A stretch of DNA of 64,000 nucleotides from Pelistega ratti (GCF_009833965.1 NZ_CP047165.1:1364001-1428000); one strand, 5' to 3'; counted from the stretch's first letter, positions 49,879-59,653 are shown. The notes: generated by a model not told the origin, from the letters alone. Made by a program: numbers and translations.

Positions 49879-50333
49879 AAGAATACCTCTTATAAAAAGA
49901 AAGGAAACCCACCATTATCAATCGTCTTTATTAATAACGTACGATAGGGATTTATAGCATCATATCAGAATTATTTCCGCCCTATTACATTCTTATACTT
50001 ATGTCTCGTTTTCCCCTAATACAGATAAATAGCTCAGTTATACTTTATTTCTTTATTTAAGGTTTTCTTATTATCATTTATAGTAGTCATACATTTTTTA
50101 TCGCTATTTCTCTCGTCTAAAACCTTAAATATTCATCCCTCATGACTAAGAAACTTTTAACTTATATAGTATTTTCTATATTTGCTTGATTAATTAAGCA
50201 CGGTAGATTGGATTTACCTTAGGAAATGGGTTAATTAATACTTAACGTTACTATCTATCAACAAGCAACAGCCCTATTTATTTCATCAGTCAAGAATAAC
50301 TAATGCATGAATAATATATCTTCTCATTAGACA
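49879..50333. other. Intergenic region upstream of the FAH-family gene
   Basis: These 455 AT-rich bases show no supportable ORF, no tRNA-like fold and only weak short repeats. The promoter of the FAH-family gene should lie near its left end. Confidence 0.4.
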
Positions 50334-50362
50334 TATAAACCAATTATATAAATTGGTTTATA
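50334..50362 (-). terminator. Terminator after ubiX
   Basis: TATAAACCAATT and AATTGGTTTATA form a perfect 12-bp stem with a five-base loop, eleven bases past the ubiX stop. It is AT-rich with a weak T-tract. Confidence 0.6.
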
Positions 50363-50372
50363 TCTTTATTAT

Positions 50373-50939
50373 CTAATTTACCCCTTCCCATTGTGGAGAT
50401 TCAATATGAATATCAAACAAAGCCAACATTCTCGCTACCGTATGATCAATCATATCGTCTAATGTTTTAGGGTGATGATAAAAAGCAGGCAGAGGGGGGA
50501 AAATAATGCCACCCATCTCTGTTACTGCTGTCATATTACGTAAATGCGCCAAATTAAAGGGAGTTTCTCGTATCGCTAAAACTAAACGGCGACGTTCTTT
50601 CAGATGAACATCAGCTACCCGTGTAATCAAATTATCTGAAAACCCATGTGCACAGGCGGCTAATGTTCTCATTGAACAGGGGAGTACAATCATACCAACA
50701 GTATTAAAAGCCCCACTTGCTAATGTTGCACCAATATCTCGAAAACTATGAACAACATCTGCTAAGGCATTAACTTGCTCTCGCGTCATCCCTAATTCAT
50801 ATTTAATATTGAGTAAACCGGGAGGAGAAACAATGAGATGTGATTCCACATCAGGTACTGCCTTTAGTTTTTCTAGCATACGAATAGCATAAATAGCACC
50901 CGTTGCCCCCGTAATACCAATGACTAATCTTTTAGTCAT
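50373..50939 (-). CDS. ubiX: Flavin prenyltransferase UbiX
   Basis: UbiX makes prenylated FMN, the cofactor of the ubiquinone decarboxylase UbiD. The 188-residue protein starts RLVIGITGATGAIYAIRML with the flavin-binding GATGA(I/S) loop, and has LPCSMRTLAACAHG and the C-terminal MLALFDI. It overlaps the grxD end by eight bases and is the last gene of the hemA-prfA-prmC-grxD-ubiX run. Confidence 0.96.
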   Translation of the reverse strand: MTKRLVIGITGATGAIYAIRMLEKLKAVPDVESHLIVSPPGLLNIKYELGMTREQVNALADVVHSFRDIGATLASGAFNTVGMIVLPCSMRTLAACAHGFSDNLITRVADVHLKERRRLVLAIRETPFNLAHLRNMTAVTEMGGIIFPPLPAFYHHPKTLDDMIDHTVARMLALFDIHIESPQWEGVN

Positions 50940-51261
50940 TAAATGCGCCCACAGCTTCTAATGCTGTTTTTAACTCACCACTTGCTGCCATTTCAGCCAT
51001 AATATCCGCACCGCCGAGGAACTCACCGTTAATATAAAGTTGTGGAATAGTTGGCCAATTAGAGAATTGTTTAATACCATCACGCACTTCTGCGTCTTCA
51101 AGTACATTAACAGTAACTAATTTTTTGACTCCTAATTCACGTAAAATTTGAACAGCACGTCCTGAAAAACCACATTGTGGAAATTGAGCAGATCCTTTCA
51201 TAAATAAAACAACAGGATGCTCTGTAATAGTTTGACGGATAAAATCTTGAACTTCGCTCAT
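50932..51261 (-). CDS. grxD: Monothiol glutaredoxin (Grx4 family)
   Basis: GrxD carries and transfers [2Fe-2S] clusters. The 109-residue protein has the CGFS active site (C30) in MKGSAQFPQCGFSGRAV, WPTIPQLYINGEFLGGADI, and a glutathione-binding loop. It overlaps ubiX by eight bases and follows prmC after a 197-base gap with no gene. Confidence 0.97.
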   Translation of the reverse strand: MSEVQDFIRQTITEHPVVLFMKGSAQFPQCGFSGRAVQILRELGVKKLVTVNVLEDAEVRDGIKQFSNWPTIPQLYINGEFLGGADIMAEMAASGELKTALEAVGAFND

Positions 51262-51458
51262 AATAGAACCTTTGATGAAAGATAAATAAAAGAATTATTT
51301 TAACTGTTTTAGATAATTTCTACCCAAAAACATAGTATATTCTAAGGTTATTCATCATAATTTATTTATAAATTATATTTTATGAGGATAAGGGTAAGTG
51401 ATTTCTTTTCCTAGTATCTTAAAAAAGAGAGGCTAGCACCTTATTTTTTTAAAATAAA

Positions 51459-52289
51459 CTATACAAGGAATACACCACCACTCACTCGTTCAATACCTGA
51501 TAAATCTTTTATACTTGAAATATTTGAAAATCCAGCTTCATATAAAATTTTTCTTATACTTTCTGCCTGATCCCAGCCATGTTCAACATATAAAGCACCA
51601 TTTTCTTTTAAATATAAAGGGGCTTGTTGAATAATAGTACGGTAGCATGATAGACCATCTGAAAAATCAGTTAAAGCAGATAAGGGCTCAAATCGTAAAT
51701 CCCCTTGAGATAAATGGATATCATCTGGATGAATATAAGGTGGATTAGAAACAATCAGATGAAATGATTGCTTAGGAATCTGCGAAAACCAATCACTTTG
51801 TATAAACTGAACTGACTGATTTAACTGTAACGCATTTTGTTTTGCCACAGATAAGGCTGCCTCACTTACATCACTTGCGACAACCGAGGCTGTGGGACAA
51901 TGATAGGCAATTGAAAGCGCAATTGCTCCACTACCCGTCCCCATATCCAACACACTTGCCGTAGGATATTTTTCCAAAAATGCTAATGCGGTTTCAACCA
52001 GAATTTCTGTATCAGGACGAGGAATCAGTACCGAAGGATTAACGGAAAAATTCAATCCCATAAACTCTCGTTTACCCACAATATACGCCATTGGCTCACC
52101 TTGTAAACGGCGTTGTACAAGTATTTGTAATAAAGCCCAATCCTTATCTGCTATTCTATCGGTATCATGAGCAACCATCCATGCCCTTGTTACCCCTAGC
52201 ACTTTTTCAACTAACATCTTTGCTTCTAAAAGAGGTAAACCTGATTGAGCAAAAAAAGTACGTAATGTTTGAGGTTGAATAGTCGTCAT
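51459..52289 (-). CDS. prmC: Peptide chain release factor N5-glutamine methyltransferase
   Basis: PrmC methylates the glutamine of the GGQ motif in RF1 and RF2. The 276-residue protein has an N-terminal helical domain, EPMAYIVGKREFMGL, PRPDTEILVE, motif I VLDMGTGSGAIAL and the catalytic VSNPPYIHP. The frame extends upstream to 52355, but the family N-terminus begins at this ATG. No good ribosome-binding site is seen for either. Its substrate gene prfA lies upstream, 344 bases away. Confidence 0.92.
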   Translation of the reverse strand: MTTIQPQTLRTFFAQSGLPLLEAKMLVEKVLGVTRAWMVAHDTDRIADKDWALLQILVQRRLQGEPMAYIVGKREFMGLNFSVNPSVLIPRPDTEILVETALAFLEKYPTASVLDMGTGSGAIALSIAYHCPTASVVASDVSEAALSVAKQNALQLNQSVQFIQSDWFSQIPKQSFHLIVSNPPYIHPDDIHLSQGDLRFEPLSALTDFSDGLSCYRTIIQQAPLYLKENGALYVEHGWDQAESIRKILYEAGFSNISSIKDLSGIERVSGGVFLV

Positions 52290-52632
52290 AGAGGGCAAAA
52301 CAGGTATAAAAAAATATATGAAACCTAAATAATATATTGGATAATAAGCTATCATTAATATGATTTCTTTTACATATCATCTAGGTCAAAAATACAGAAA
52401 ATAGTAAATATTAAAGGTATATTTCTAATGTTTACCAAAGAATAATCTATGTTGCTTACTACTTATATTTTATCTTAAATAAAATAGCAAAAGTTTATGG
52501 ATAATGAATACACCATTCCTCTTATATACTCTCTAAAGACAAACCATATCCTCTATACGGAAACAGCGCTAATTTTTTACTTCTACTATATTATCTATGT
52601 AGAAAAGGGGAAAAACTCCCCCCTATTTTTTC
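52290..52632. other. Intergenic region between prmC and prfA
   Basis: The 343 bases are AT-rich with no supportable gene. They begin after a likely prfA terminator (52603-52623) and must contain the prmC promoter. In most relatives prfA and prmC are closer together. Confidence 0.4.
52603..52623 (-). terminator. Probable terminator after prfA
   Basis: On the minus strand a run of G and a run of C (GGGGA/TCCCC in plus-strand terms) pair around a short A/T loop and continue into TTTTC, ten bases past the prfA stop. Confidence 0.5.
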
Positions 52633-53712
52633 TTAATCATCACCTAATGCCGCTAATAACTCCGCTTGGCGTTCAGCAATCAACGCATTGGTCAGCTCAT
52701 CTAAAGAACCATCCATAATTTGTTGTAATTTATAGAGTGTTAGATTAATACGATGATCCGTTACGCGCCCTTGAGGATAGTTATAAGTACGGATACGTTC
52801 AGATCGATCCCCTGTTCCTACTAAACTCTTACGCTCAGCAGCTTCTTTTGCCTGTTGCTCTTGACGTTGAATATCATTAATTCTCGCTGCCAATACACTC
52901 ATAGCACGTGCTTTATTTTTGTGTTGAGAGCGATCATCTTGACACTCTGCCACAATACCTGTTGGGATATGGGTAATACGCACTGCAGAATCTGTTTTAT
53001 TAATATGCTGACCACCTGCACCACTAGCACGGAAGGTATCAATACGCAAATCAGCAGGATTTAATACAACCTCTGCTAACTCATCCGCCTCTGGCAATAC
53101 GGCTACTGTACAAGCAGAAGTATGTACTCGCCCTTGCGATTCTGTTTCAGGAACACGTTGAACACGGTGCGCTCCTGACTCATATTTGAGGCGACCATAC
53201 ACCCCCTCTCCCTCGATACGTGCGATTATTTCTCGATATCCCCCTAGTTCAGAAGGGTTCTCACTCATAATTTCAACGCGCCAACCTTGTTGTTCCGCAT
53301 AGCGACTATACATACGGAAAAGATCTCCCGTAAAAATAGCACTTTCATCACCGCCTGTTCCTGCACGAATCTCAAGGAATACACTTCGTCCATCATCAGG
53401 ATCTTTAGGTAATAACTCAACTTGTAATTGTGCTTCTAATGCCTCAATATGTTGCTTGGCATTCTTCATTTCCTCTTCACCCATTTCTTTCATATCGGGA
53501 TCAGACATCATTTCAATGGCTGTTGCCAAATCACCCTCTGTACGGACATAATCTTTGAATAAGCTAACAACAGGCTCAATCTCACTTCGCTCTCGTGATA
53601 ATTTACGAAAACGATCCATATCTTGAACAGTATCAGGTTCTGCCAAAATAGCATCCACTTCAATAAGACGCTGGCTCAATTGTTCTAAGCGAGAACGCAT
53701 AGATGCTTTCAT
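52633..53712 (-). CDS. prfA: Peptide chain release factor 1
   Basis: RF1 terminates translation at UAA and UAG. The 359-residue protein has the codon-recognition tripeptide region [15 protein letters not shown] (PET in the PxT position) and the catalytic GGQ in [31 protein letters not shown] is also typical. It lies 86 bases after hemA, the conserved hemA-prfA order, and is followed by prmC. Confidence 0.98.
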   Translation of the reverse strand: MKASMRSRLEQLSQRLIEVDAILAEPDTVQDMDRFRKLSRERSEIEPVVSLFKDYVRTEGDLATAIEMMSDPDMKEMGEEEMKNAKQHIEALEAQLQVELLPKDPDDGRSVFLEIRAGTGGDESAIFTGDLFRMYSRYAEQQGWRVEIMSENPSELGGYREIIARIEGEGVYGRLKYESGAHRVQRVPETESQGRVHTSACTVAVLPEADELAEVVLNPADLRIDTFRASGAGGQHINKTDSAVRITHIPTGIVAECQDDRSQHKNKARAMSVLAARINDIQRQEQQAKEAAERKSLVGTGDRSERIRTYNYPQGRVTDHRINLTLYKLQQIMDGSLDELTNALIAERQAELLAALGDD

Positions 53713-53798
53713 AATAGTAATCTCAACTTATAAAATAATTTGTACTTAAAATAATAAAGGTACGCTTAAAGCGTTTCTGACAAGGAAGAATAGCAAGG

Positions 53799-55088
53799 CT
53801 AATGCTCAGAAGAAGTATTTTCTGGCATTTGAAAAGGGAAAAGCTTAGGCAATACGCCTAATAACTGAGCTCTCTCATCTTGCTCACTACGGTTAAGAAC
53901 CTGCATGGGGGCATGCATATATTTTTGTGTCAATGCTTTTGCTAAACGCTCTAATGCCTCTTCTGGACTAACCCCTTTGGCTAATAATTTACGCACTTTT
54001 TCAAGTTCAATCTCTGCTACAGAATGGGCGGCTTGATTAAGCCCTTGGATCACAGGAACTACTTGACGGTTATGTACCCAATGCATAAAACTTTGTACAC
54101 GACTATCAATAATCGCTTCTGCCTGAATTACAGCGGCTTGACGGGCATCATTACCCATCTGCACCACACGTCCCAAATCATCTACCGTATAAAGATACAC
54201 TTCATCAATAGACGCGACTTCAGGTTCAATATCACGAGGGACAGCTAAATCAACCATCACCATAGGACTAAAGCGTCTTTGACGAATGGTTTTTTGAATC
54301 ATCCCTAGACCCAAAATAGGTAAAGCAGATGCCGTACAGGAGACCACAATATCATATTCATGTAGCACATTAGGTAAATCGGCTAAACGCATTGTTTTAG
54401 CATCAAAGCGAGCCGCTAAGGCCTCTCCTTTTTCAAGCGTACGGTTAGCAATCATCATGGATTTAGGATTTTGTGCCGAGAAATGCGTTGCACAAAGCTC
54501 AATCATTTCACCCGCCCCAACAAATAAGATTTTGGTTTGACTTAAATCACCAAATACTCGCTCTGCTAAACGCACTGCAGCTGCTGCCATAGAAACAGAT
54601 TGTGCCCCAATGGCTGTTTGAGTACGAACCTCTTTTGCAACTGAAAAGGTTTTTTGGAAAAGCTGATTTAGCATAGTACCTAATGCACCTGCTTCATTTG
54701 CTGTGCGTACCGCTGTTTTCATTTGACCTAAAATTTGTGCTTCACCTAGCACCATAGAATCTAAGCCTGAAGCCACACGGAATGCATGGCGAACCGCCTC
54801 TTCTTGATTATATTGATAAAGATGAGGTTTGATCAGGGTAGAATCTAGCGAATTAAAATCTGCCATCCATGTAGGAATATGTTCAGCAATCTCTGGTTTT
54901 CCTGCGACATAAATCTCTGTACGATTACAGGTTGATAAGATAGTGGCTTCTCTTAGAGAAGATCCAAACGCAGAACGCAACGCATCTAAAGCAGGACGAA
55001 TTAAATCGCCAGACATAGACACTCGCTCACGCACTGAAACAGGTGCGGAGTGATGATTTAAACCAAAAGTTAATACATCTGTTGTCAT
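53799..55088 (-). CDS. hemA: Glutamyl-tRNA reductase
   Basis: HemA reduces glutamyl-tRNA to glutamate-1-semialdehyde, the regulated first step of haem synthesis; HemL is also in the window. The 429-residue protein has the nucleophile C54 in [40 protein letters not shown] and the NADPH-binding VGAGEMIEL, then [12 protein letters not shown]. It starts the hemA-prfA-prmC-grxD-ubiX run, on the other strand from the downstream tRNA-Phe. Confidence 0.97.
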   Translation of the reverse strand: MTTDVLTFGLNHHSAPVSVRERVSMSGDLIRPALDALRSAFGSSLREATILSTCNRTEIYVAGKPEIAEHIPTWMADFNSLDSTLIKPHLYQYNQEEAVRHAFRVASGLDSMVLGEAQILGQMKTAVRTANEAGALGTMLNQLFQKTFSVAKEVRTQTAIGAQSVSMAAAAVRLAERVFGDLSQTKILFVGAGEMIELCATHFSAQNPKSMMIANRTLEKGEALAARFDAKTMRLADLPNVLHEYDIVVSCTASALPILGLGMIQKTIRQRRFSPMVMVDLAVPRDIEPEVASIDEVYLYTVDDLGRVVQMGNDARQAAVIQAEAIIDSRVQSFMHWVHNRQVVPVIQGLNQAAHSVAEIELEKVRKLLAKGVSPEEALERLAKALTQKYMHAPMQVLNRSEQDERAQLLGVLPKLFPFQMPENTSSEH

Positions 55089-55295
55089 AGATTACGCATT
55101 GAGAAACTGAAAATATAAGCGACATATATTATGCCAGTAGTATTATACTCTTTTGGCGATACCTTTTTGTATCAAATAAACAACACTTTTAATAAAAAAT
55201 ACTCATAATATCAATAGCAAGATATACAAAACAACATTTTTAAAAGAAAAAACTACACTTATTCTTATTTTTAGGTTAATATATCAATCTTTAGA

Positions 55296-55371
55296 GGCCA
55301 GGTAGCTCAGTCGGTAGAGCAGAGGATTGAAAATCCTTGTGTCGGCGGTTCGATTCCGCCCCAGGCCACCA
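55296..55371 (+). tRNA. tRNA-Phe (anticodon GAA)
   Basis: The cloverleaf has D-arm GCTC/GAGC, anticodon stem AGGAT/ATCCT with loop TGAAAA-type containing GAA, T-arm GGCGG/CCGCC around TTCGATT and an encoded CCA. The acceptor stem GGCCAGG/CCAGGCC pairs except at 5-68, which is A-A; the expected 3' strand would read CCTGGCC. A strong terminator follows, and an accessory gene patch begins downstream. Confidence 0.95.
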
Positions 55372-55376
55372 GATTT

Positions 55377-55407
55377 AAACCCCGTAGAGCTAGTATTTAC
55401 GGGGTTT
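55377..55407 (+). terminator. Terminator after tRNA-Phe
   Basis: AAACCCCGTA and TACGGGGTTT form a 10-bp stem with an 11-base loop and then a TT tract, six bases after the tRNA CCA. Confidence 0.85.
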
Positions 55408-55452
55408 TTGCTTAATATCGCCTTTTTTATAATTTCTCCCCAAAACACTAAA

Positions 55453-55473
55453 ATATTAGACAGTGTCTAATAT
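55453..55473. repeat. Perfect 21-bp palindrome downstream of tRNA-Phe
   Basis: ATATTAGACA and TGTCTAATAT are perfectly complementary around one central G. It lies between the tRNA-Phe terminator and the AbiEii gene end. It could be an operator, a recombination site or part of a mobile-element end; nothing in the adjacent 120 bases identifies a transposase. Confidence 0.6.
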
Positions 55474-55597
55474 ACAGTACTGGATAAAAGGGTAATTAAA
55501 ATTGTAAGTGGTCAGTTTTATTATCCAATACACGCATCATGATTACCCCACCAGTAATTTTAAGTTTATACCTTAAAAACACTATAAAAATTATATG

Positions 55598-56284
55598 TTA
55601 ACCATATGTCTTTAATGGTAATAAATGCTTTTCTAACGATATATCTTGATAATAGTTATCTCTATTAAAAGCATCACTACTAGCCTGTTGCAATCTATTT
55701 TTATCTTCTTGTGTTAGTAAGGCAAAGTCTCCACCTTCAAAGTAGCTTATTGTTTTTAGTGCAAGTTGTGGTGAGAATTCAGGTTTATACATTTTTGTCG
55801 CAATAGATAACGCTAAATCAATATCTACACCATATTTAAGCATAGCTGATATATCTTGATAGTCTTTGACTTCAACCCGTTGCATCACTGTCTTAAGTTT
55901 TGTGGCTAATAAATCTTCTAAATGGGCTATGTATAATACCCCATCTTCCGTTTGAAGAGGATCATTAAAACGTCCATTCGTAATTGCACCAAAGAAAGAA
56001 ATTTTAACAAAGTCCTCTTTAATAGGCACAATAACACTTAATGAATCTACTTCATCTTGAATCACTGTTGCAAAAGACATAAAAGAAAACTCATTAAAAA
56101 TACGCTTTTTATCTAATGGTAACTCTGTAAAAAAATCAAAATCCACTGACTGCCTATGTCCTAGCTGTAAAGCAACCGCTGTACCACCATACAAGACAAA
56201 GCCTAATGATTTACTGGGAGCCAAGTCATTCCACAGGAATTTTTGAGCGAAAGGTAAAATATCAAAATGAGGTTTAAAGTACAT
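55598..56284 (-). CDS. AbiEii/AbiGii-type nucleotidyltransferase toxin-family protein
   Basis: With the ATG at 56284 the product has 228 residues and the nucleotidyltransferase core FVLYGGTAVALQLGHRQSVDFDFF: GG(33-34)-T, then D48-F-D50 as metal ligands. AbiEii-family enzymes transfer nucleotides onto tRNA or other RNA and act as toxins in phage-defence pairs; others are uncharacterised. The frame extends 60 bases upstream, but this ATG sits 11 bases inside the preceding gene. The partner is not a recognisable AbiEi antitoxin. The location beside tRNA-Phe suggests acquisition by transfer. Confidence 0.8.
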   Translation of the reverse strand: MYFKPHFDILPFAQKFLWNDLAPSKSLGFVLYGGTAVALQLGHRQSVDFDFFTELPLDKKRIFNEFSFMSFATVIQDEVDSLSVIVPIKEDFVKISFFGAITNGRFNDPLQTEDGVLYIAHLEDLLATKLKTVMQRVEVKDYQDISAMLKYGVDIDLALSIATKMYKPEFSPQLALKTISYFEGGDFALLTQEDKNRLQQASSDAFNRDNYYQDISLEKHLLPLKTYG

Positions 56285-56603
56285 TTGGCAAATTCCTTTT
56301 AGGCAATGGTGGAACATTAAATATATTTTGCTGTTGTTCTTCATCCGTACGACAAATAATATGCCAGAAGTTCCATGATTTAGGAGTAAACCACCCTGCT
56401 ATTGCATGATCTAATACGTCTTTAAATACGCCTTTTCCCACACTTTTATACAATAACTGTGTATCTTCTGCTGTTCCCAATTCCATCACTTGAGCAATTA
56501 CTCTATATGGATTTTTAACCGCCTCATCTGGTGTTTGCCACCAGATATAAGTTTTACTTAATTGCTTAATAATAGCTAACTGCGAATTAGATAAAGGTAA
56601 CAT
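56274..56603 (-). CDS. Small protein partnered with the AbiEii-type nucleotidyltransferase
   Basis: The 109-residue protein begins MLPLSNSQLAIIKQLSK and includes TPDEAVKNPYRVIAQVMELG and HAIAGWFTPKSWNFWHIICR, a Trp-rich C-terminal segment. Its stop overlaps the AbiEii start by 11 bases, so they form one unit. Proteins of this type are often found before AbiEii-like genes in gammaproteobacteria, which suggests a cognate antitoxin or cofactor. The antitoxin role is inference; no DNA-binding domain is seen. Confidence 0.65.
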   Translation of the reverse strand: MLPLSNSQLAIIKQLSKTYIWWQTPDEAVKNPYRVIAQVMELGTAEDTQLLYKSVGKGVFKDVLDHAIAGWFTPKSWNFWHIICRTDEEQQQNIFNVPPLPKRNLPNVL

Positions 56604-56707
56604 TAAAATAAATATCCTTTAGTAATATTTTCCATTTACTTCTTAGCTAAAATGGCATGCCCTCTCTTATCTTTCTGTTTATTACACAATATTGGTGATG
56701 CATTTTG

Positions 56708-56815
56708 TTATTGCCTTGCTCTAAATTCATCTAGGGATTCACTCCGAATATGATTAGGAAGTGGTCTATGAAACTTAACTTCTTCATCAGTAATAAAATA
56801 AGGTTTATCTGTCAT
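56708..56815 (-). CDS. Possible 35-residue micro-ORF upstream of the AbiEii pair
   Basis: The ORF begins MTDKPYFITDEEVKFHRPLP and ends SESLDEFRARQ. AGGAG lies six bases before its ATG, as strong as any in the window. The peptide is highly charged with no membrane segment. It could be a short antitoxin, a degraded gene or the first member of the AbiEii operon, whose next gene begins 105 bases downstream. I recognise no homologue. Beyond it the 250 bases up to the ClC gene contain no other gene. Confidence 0.45.
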   Translation of the reverse strand: MTDKPYFITDEEVKFHRPLPNHIRSESLDEFRARQ

Positions 56816-57065
56816 GACATTCTCCTAAATCAAACAGTTTCTGGTTGGCATTCCCTTTTGTGCTATTCATATTAGCTATCTATTATCCCAATTATAATAG
56901 ATGACCATACTTGGTATCTTACCATTTATTGATTTTACTATTACCTCTTCAAAATTTTATACAATACTAAAACGCATTGAATAAAGGCAATCGGTTATAG
57001 TATAGTCATGATGCGCGATTAAATCGCTCTTTTTAACTGCTATTGCTTATAAGGTTCAATTCAAA

Positions 57066-58301
57066 TTGTCTTCTCGCATCACTATTCTATTGGCTATTCT
57101 GGCGACAGGTATTCTAGCTGGTTTAGGAGCAGCCGCTTTAACATGGCTCATTCATGGTATTGAATACTTAGCTTTTGGACAGAGCGAGGCAACAAAACGA
57201 ATCATTACCGCAGGAACATCACCCAAAAGACGAATTATCGCCATGTTTATTGGCTCTATTATCGTTGCCTTAGGTTGGTATTATCTTTCATATAAAGAAA
57301 GAAATATTATTCATATCCATACTGTAGTAGAAGGTACTCACCAACAACACCCTGCTTTCTTTCCTAGTGTATTACATACCGTACTCCAAATCATTGCTGT
57401 TGGCTGTGGTGCCCCTATTGGTCGAGAAGCCGCCCCTCGTGAATTGGGTGCATTATTTGCTGAACGAATAAGTCATTATTTACACATAGATCCCGTTACT
57501 CGAAAAACAATTATTGCAAGTGGTGCTGCCGCTGGTCTCGCCGCTGTTTATCAAGTACCTTTTGCTGGCGTACTGTTTACACTTGAAATTTTACTAGGGG
57601 TTTTCTCTATTACCAATGCCTGTATTGCCATTGCTATTTCTGTTTTAGCCGTTTTTGTGGCACAAATAGGTGTCAATGCAGAAACCTTTTATCTTGTAAC
57701 TCAAATTGAGGGAGATATTTATACAACATTAATTGCTGCTGTAGTAGGTGCAATCATTGGAATTCCTGCTACTTACTTTAGTCTTGCTATTCAACAAGCA
57801 GAAAAACAGCGTATAAAAGGAAAAAAGATTCTCTGGACACTTCCCCTTGCCTTTTTAATAACAGGGATATTAGCTATCTATTTCCCCCAAATTCTCGGTA
57901 ATGGTCGCTCTGCGGCACAAATAGCTTTTTGGGGAAGTTCGCTCTGGCTATGTATTGGTTTACTTATCAGTAAAGCACTAGTGGTTTGGCTCACCTTAAA
58001 ATCAGGTGCTTATGGCGGAACACTCACACCTAGTGTTGCGTTAGGTGCTTTATCAGGCTTGCTAATTGGTCTTCTATTACAAACTTACTACCCCAGTATT
58101 GATTTAACCGCTATGTCACTTGCTGGTGCCGTTGCTTTCCTAGCCGTAAGTATGCGCGCCCCTCTTACCGCTTTTGCGCTGATTATTGGCTTTACTGGAC
58201 AAGAATTTGATGCCTACCTTCCCCTATTAGCCGCAGTCACTTGTGCAATGGGTACATCCTCTTTTATCAACTACTCAAAACCTTTAAGTGATAAACCATA
58301 A
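57066..58301 (+). CDS. ClC-family voltage-gated chloride channel/antiporter
   Basis: The 411-residue membrane protein belongs to the ClC family. Selectivity-filter regions are VGCGAPIGREAAPRELGALF (the usual GREGP glycine is replaced by Ala-Ala) and the late GAYGGTLTPSVALGALSGLL. The start is TTG; no in-frame ATG or GTG lies between it and the preceding stop, and AAGG sits about eleven bases upstream. It probably conducts or exchanges chloride with protons. Its 3' end overlaps the convergent Bcr/CflA-type gene by 31 bases. Confidence 0.87.
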   Translation: MSSRITILLAILATGILAGLGAAALTWLIHGIEYLAFGQSEATKRIITAGTSPKRRIIAMFIGSIIVALGWYYLSYKERNIIHIHTVVEGTHQQHPAFFPSVLHTVLQIIAVGCGAPIGREAAPRELGALFAERISHYLHIDPVTRKTIIASGAAAGLAAVYQVPFAGVLFTLEILLGVFSITNACIAIAISVLAVFVAQIGVNAETFYLVTQIEGDIYTTLIAAVVGAIIGIPATYFSLAIQQAEKQRIKGKKILWTLPLAFLITGILAIYFPQILGNGRSAAQIAFWGSSLWLCIGLLISKALVVWLTLKSGAYGGTLTPSVALGALSGLLIGLLLQTYYPSIDLTAMSLAGAVAFLAVSMRAPLTAFALIIGFTGQEFDAYLPLLAAVTCAMGTSSFINYSKPLSDKP

Positions 58302-59473
58302 CGCGTATAATAATGCACCAAGATAAAACTCACTATACTCACTACAATACCAATAATACCTAGGGTTATAACATAACCTGTATCTACCGCACTCGTGATA
58401 AACATTCCTATAGAACCTAGAGCTACATAAATAAAACTAATCATCGAGGCGGAAGCTCCTGCATTCATCTCTGGTTGTCCTAATAGCACATCCGTTGCAA
58501 AAGACCGCATAAAACTATTACTTAATGCCACAGGAGCAAAGCAAATTAAAAATAAAAGAGGAGAATACTGCCCTATTGTTGCCGTTAAAATACTCGCAGT
58601 AAAAATGATAAACAAAGCAGATCGTAAAATAACCGAGGGTTTATAACGTTTCTTTATAATCAAATAAGTTTTAGGGCCAAGTACCAACAGCATAGAATTA
58701 GCGGCAAAATAAAAACTAAAACTTGTTTCACTCAGACTAAACCAAGCAATATAGATATAGGAGCTGATTGCCAAATACCCCATAAAAATTACTGAGGTCA
58801 TCGCTGTTGAAAAAAGAAAAAGCATAAAGCTCTTATTTTTAATAACCTCTTTTAACGAAAGAATAGACTGAAAAACACCCACCTTTAATCGTCGCTCTAC
58901 TGATAGCGTTTCTTGAAAGAAAATAGCCAAAAGTAAACTTATTATCGCTACAAATGCCAAAACAATAAAACTCGCATGCCAAGAAAAATACTTAATTAAC
59001 TGAGCACCCAGCACAGGCGCAATTGTAGGCCCTAATACGGTAAACATCTGCAAGGTAGCAATTGTTCTTGTACGTTCTTCATCAGAAAAACTATCCTTAA
59101 TAATCGCCATAGGGACTGATACCATACCACCAGCACCAAAAGCCTGAGCAATACGAAAAACAATAAATAACTCAATATTAGGTGTAAACACAATACCTAA
59201 AGAACTAATAATATACACCCCTAACCCTATCAATAAAATAGGTTTTCGACCAAATTTATCACTTAATGTCCCCATTAATAGCATACCAATTGCCATAAAA
59301 AGCGAAAAACCAATTAAGGTAAAACTCAACATATGGGGTGTTGTTTGCAAATCTTTTAAAATCAAAGGAAATGCAGCCAAGTACATATCAATTGAAAAAG
59401 GGCCTGTTAAGCCCAAAAGGATAAGTAGAAGAAATAAGCCTTTCTTTTTTAAGACTATTTGTATTGTTTGCAT
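58271..59473 (-). CDS. Bcr/CflA-family MFS drug efflux transporter
   Basis: The 400-residue, twelve-helix MFS protein starts with ILLGLTGPFSIDMYLAAFP, the Bcr/CflA signature of drug:H+ antiporters, and has GTLSDKFGRKPILLIGL between helices 2 and 3. It may export bicyclomycin-like drugs or small metabolites. Its last ten codons overlap the ClC gene's end in the opposite strand. Confidence 0.85.
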   Translation of the reverse strand: MQTIQIVLKKKGLFLLLILLGLTGPFSIDMYLAAFPLILKDLQTTPHMLSFTLIGFSLFMAIGMLLMGTLSDKFGRKPILLIGLGVYIISSLGIVFTPNIELFIVFRIAQAFGAGGMVSVPMAIIKDSFSDEERTRTIATLQMFTVLGPTIAPVLGAQLIKYFSWHASFIVLAFVAIISLLLAIFFQETLSVERRLKVGVFQSILSLKEVIKNKSFMLFLFSTAMTSVIFMGYLAISSYIYIAWFSLSETSFSFYFAANSMLLVLGPKTYLIIKKRYKPSVILRSALFIIFTASILTATIGQYSPLLFLICFAPVALSNSFMRSFATDVLLGQPEMNAGASASMISFIYVALGSIGMFITSAVDTGYVITLGIIGIVVSIVSFILVHYYTRYGLSLKGFE

Positions 59474-59653
59474 GGTTAATCTATTGAATGCTTATGACAA
59501 AAATATGTTGAATTTAAAATAGCCATTATTATATCGTTTGAACACTATTATCGAATAGAGTAACCCTTTTATTAAAACCTTAATTTTAAGGTTAAAGTAA
59601 AAAAATGAACCATCTACCCCTCTAATTACCCTCCATACACAAGCACCATAAAA

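Noticed and set aside
55490..55560. Minus-strand stretch reading like the tail of a longer protein, just past the AbiEii gene
   Set aside because: Only about 15 codons are open and no family could be recognised; not enough to call a pseudogene.
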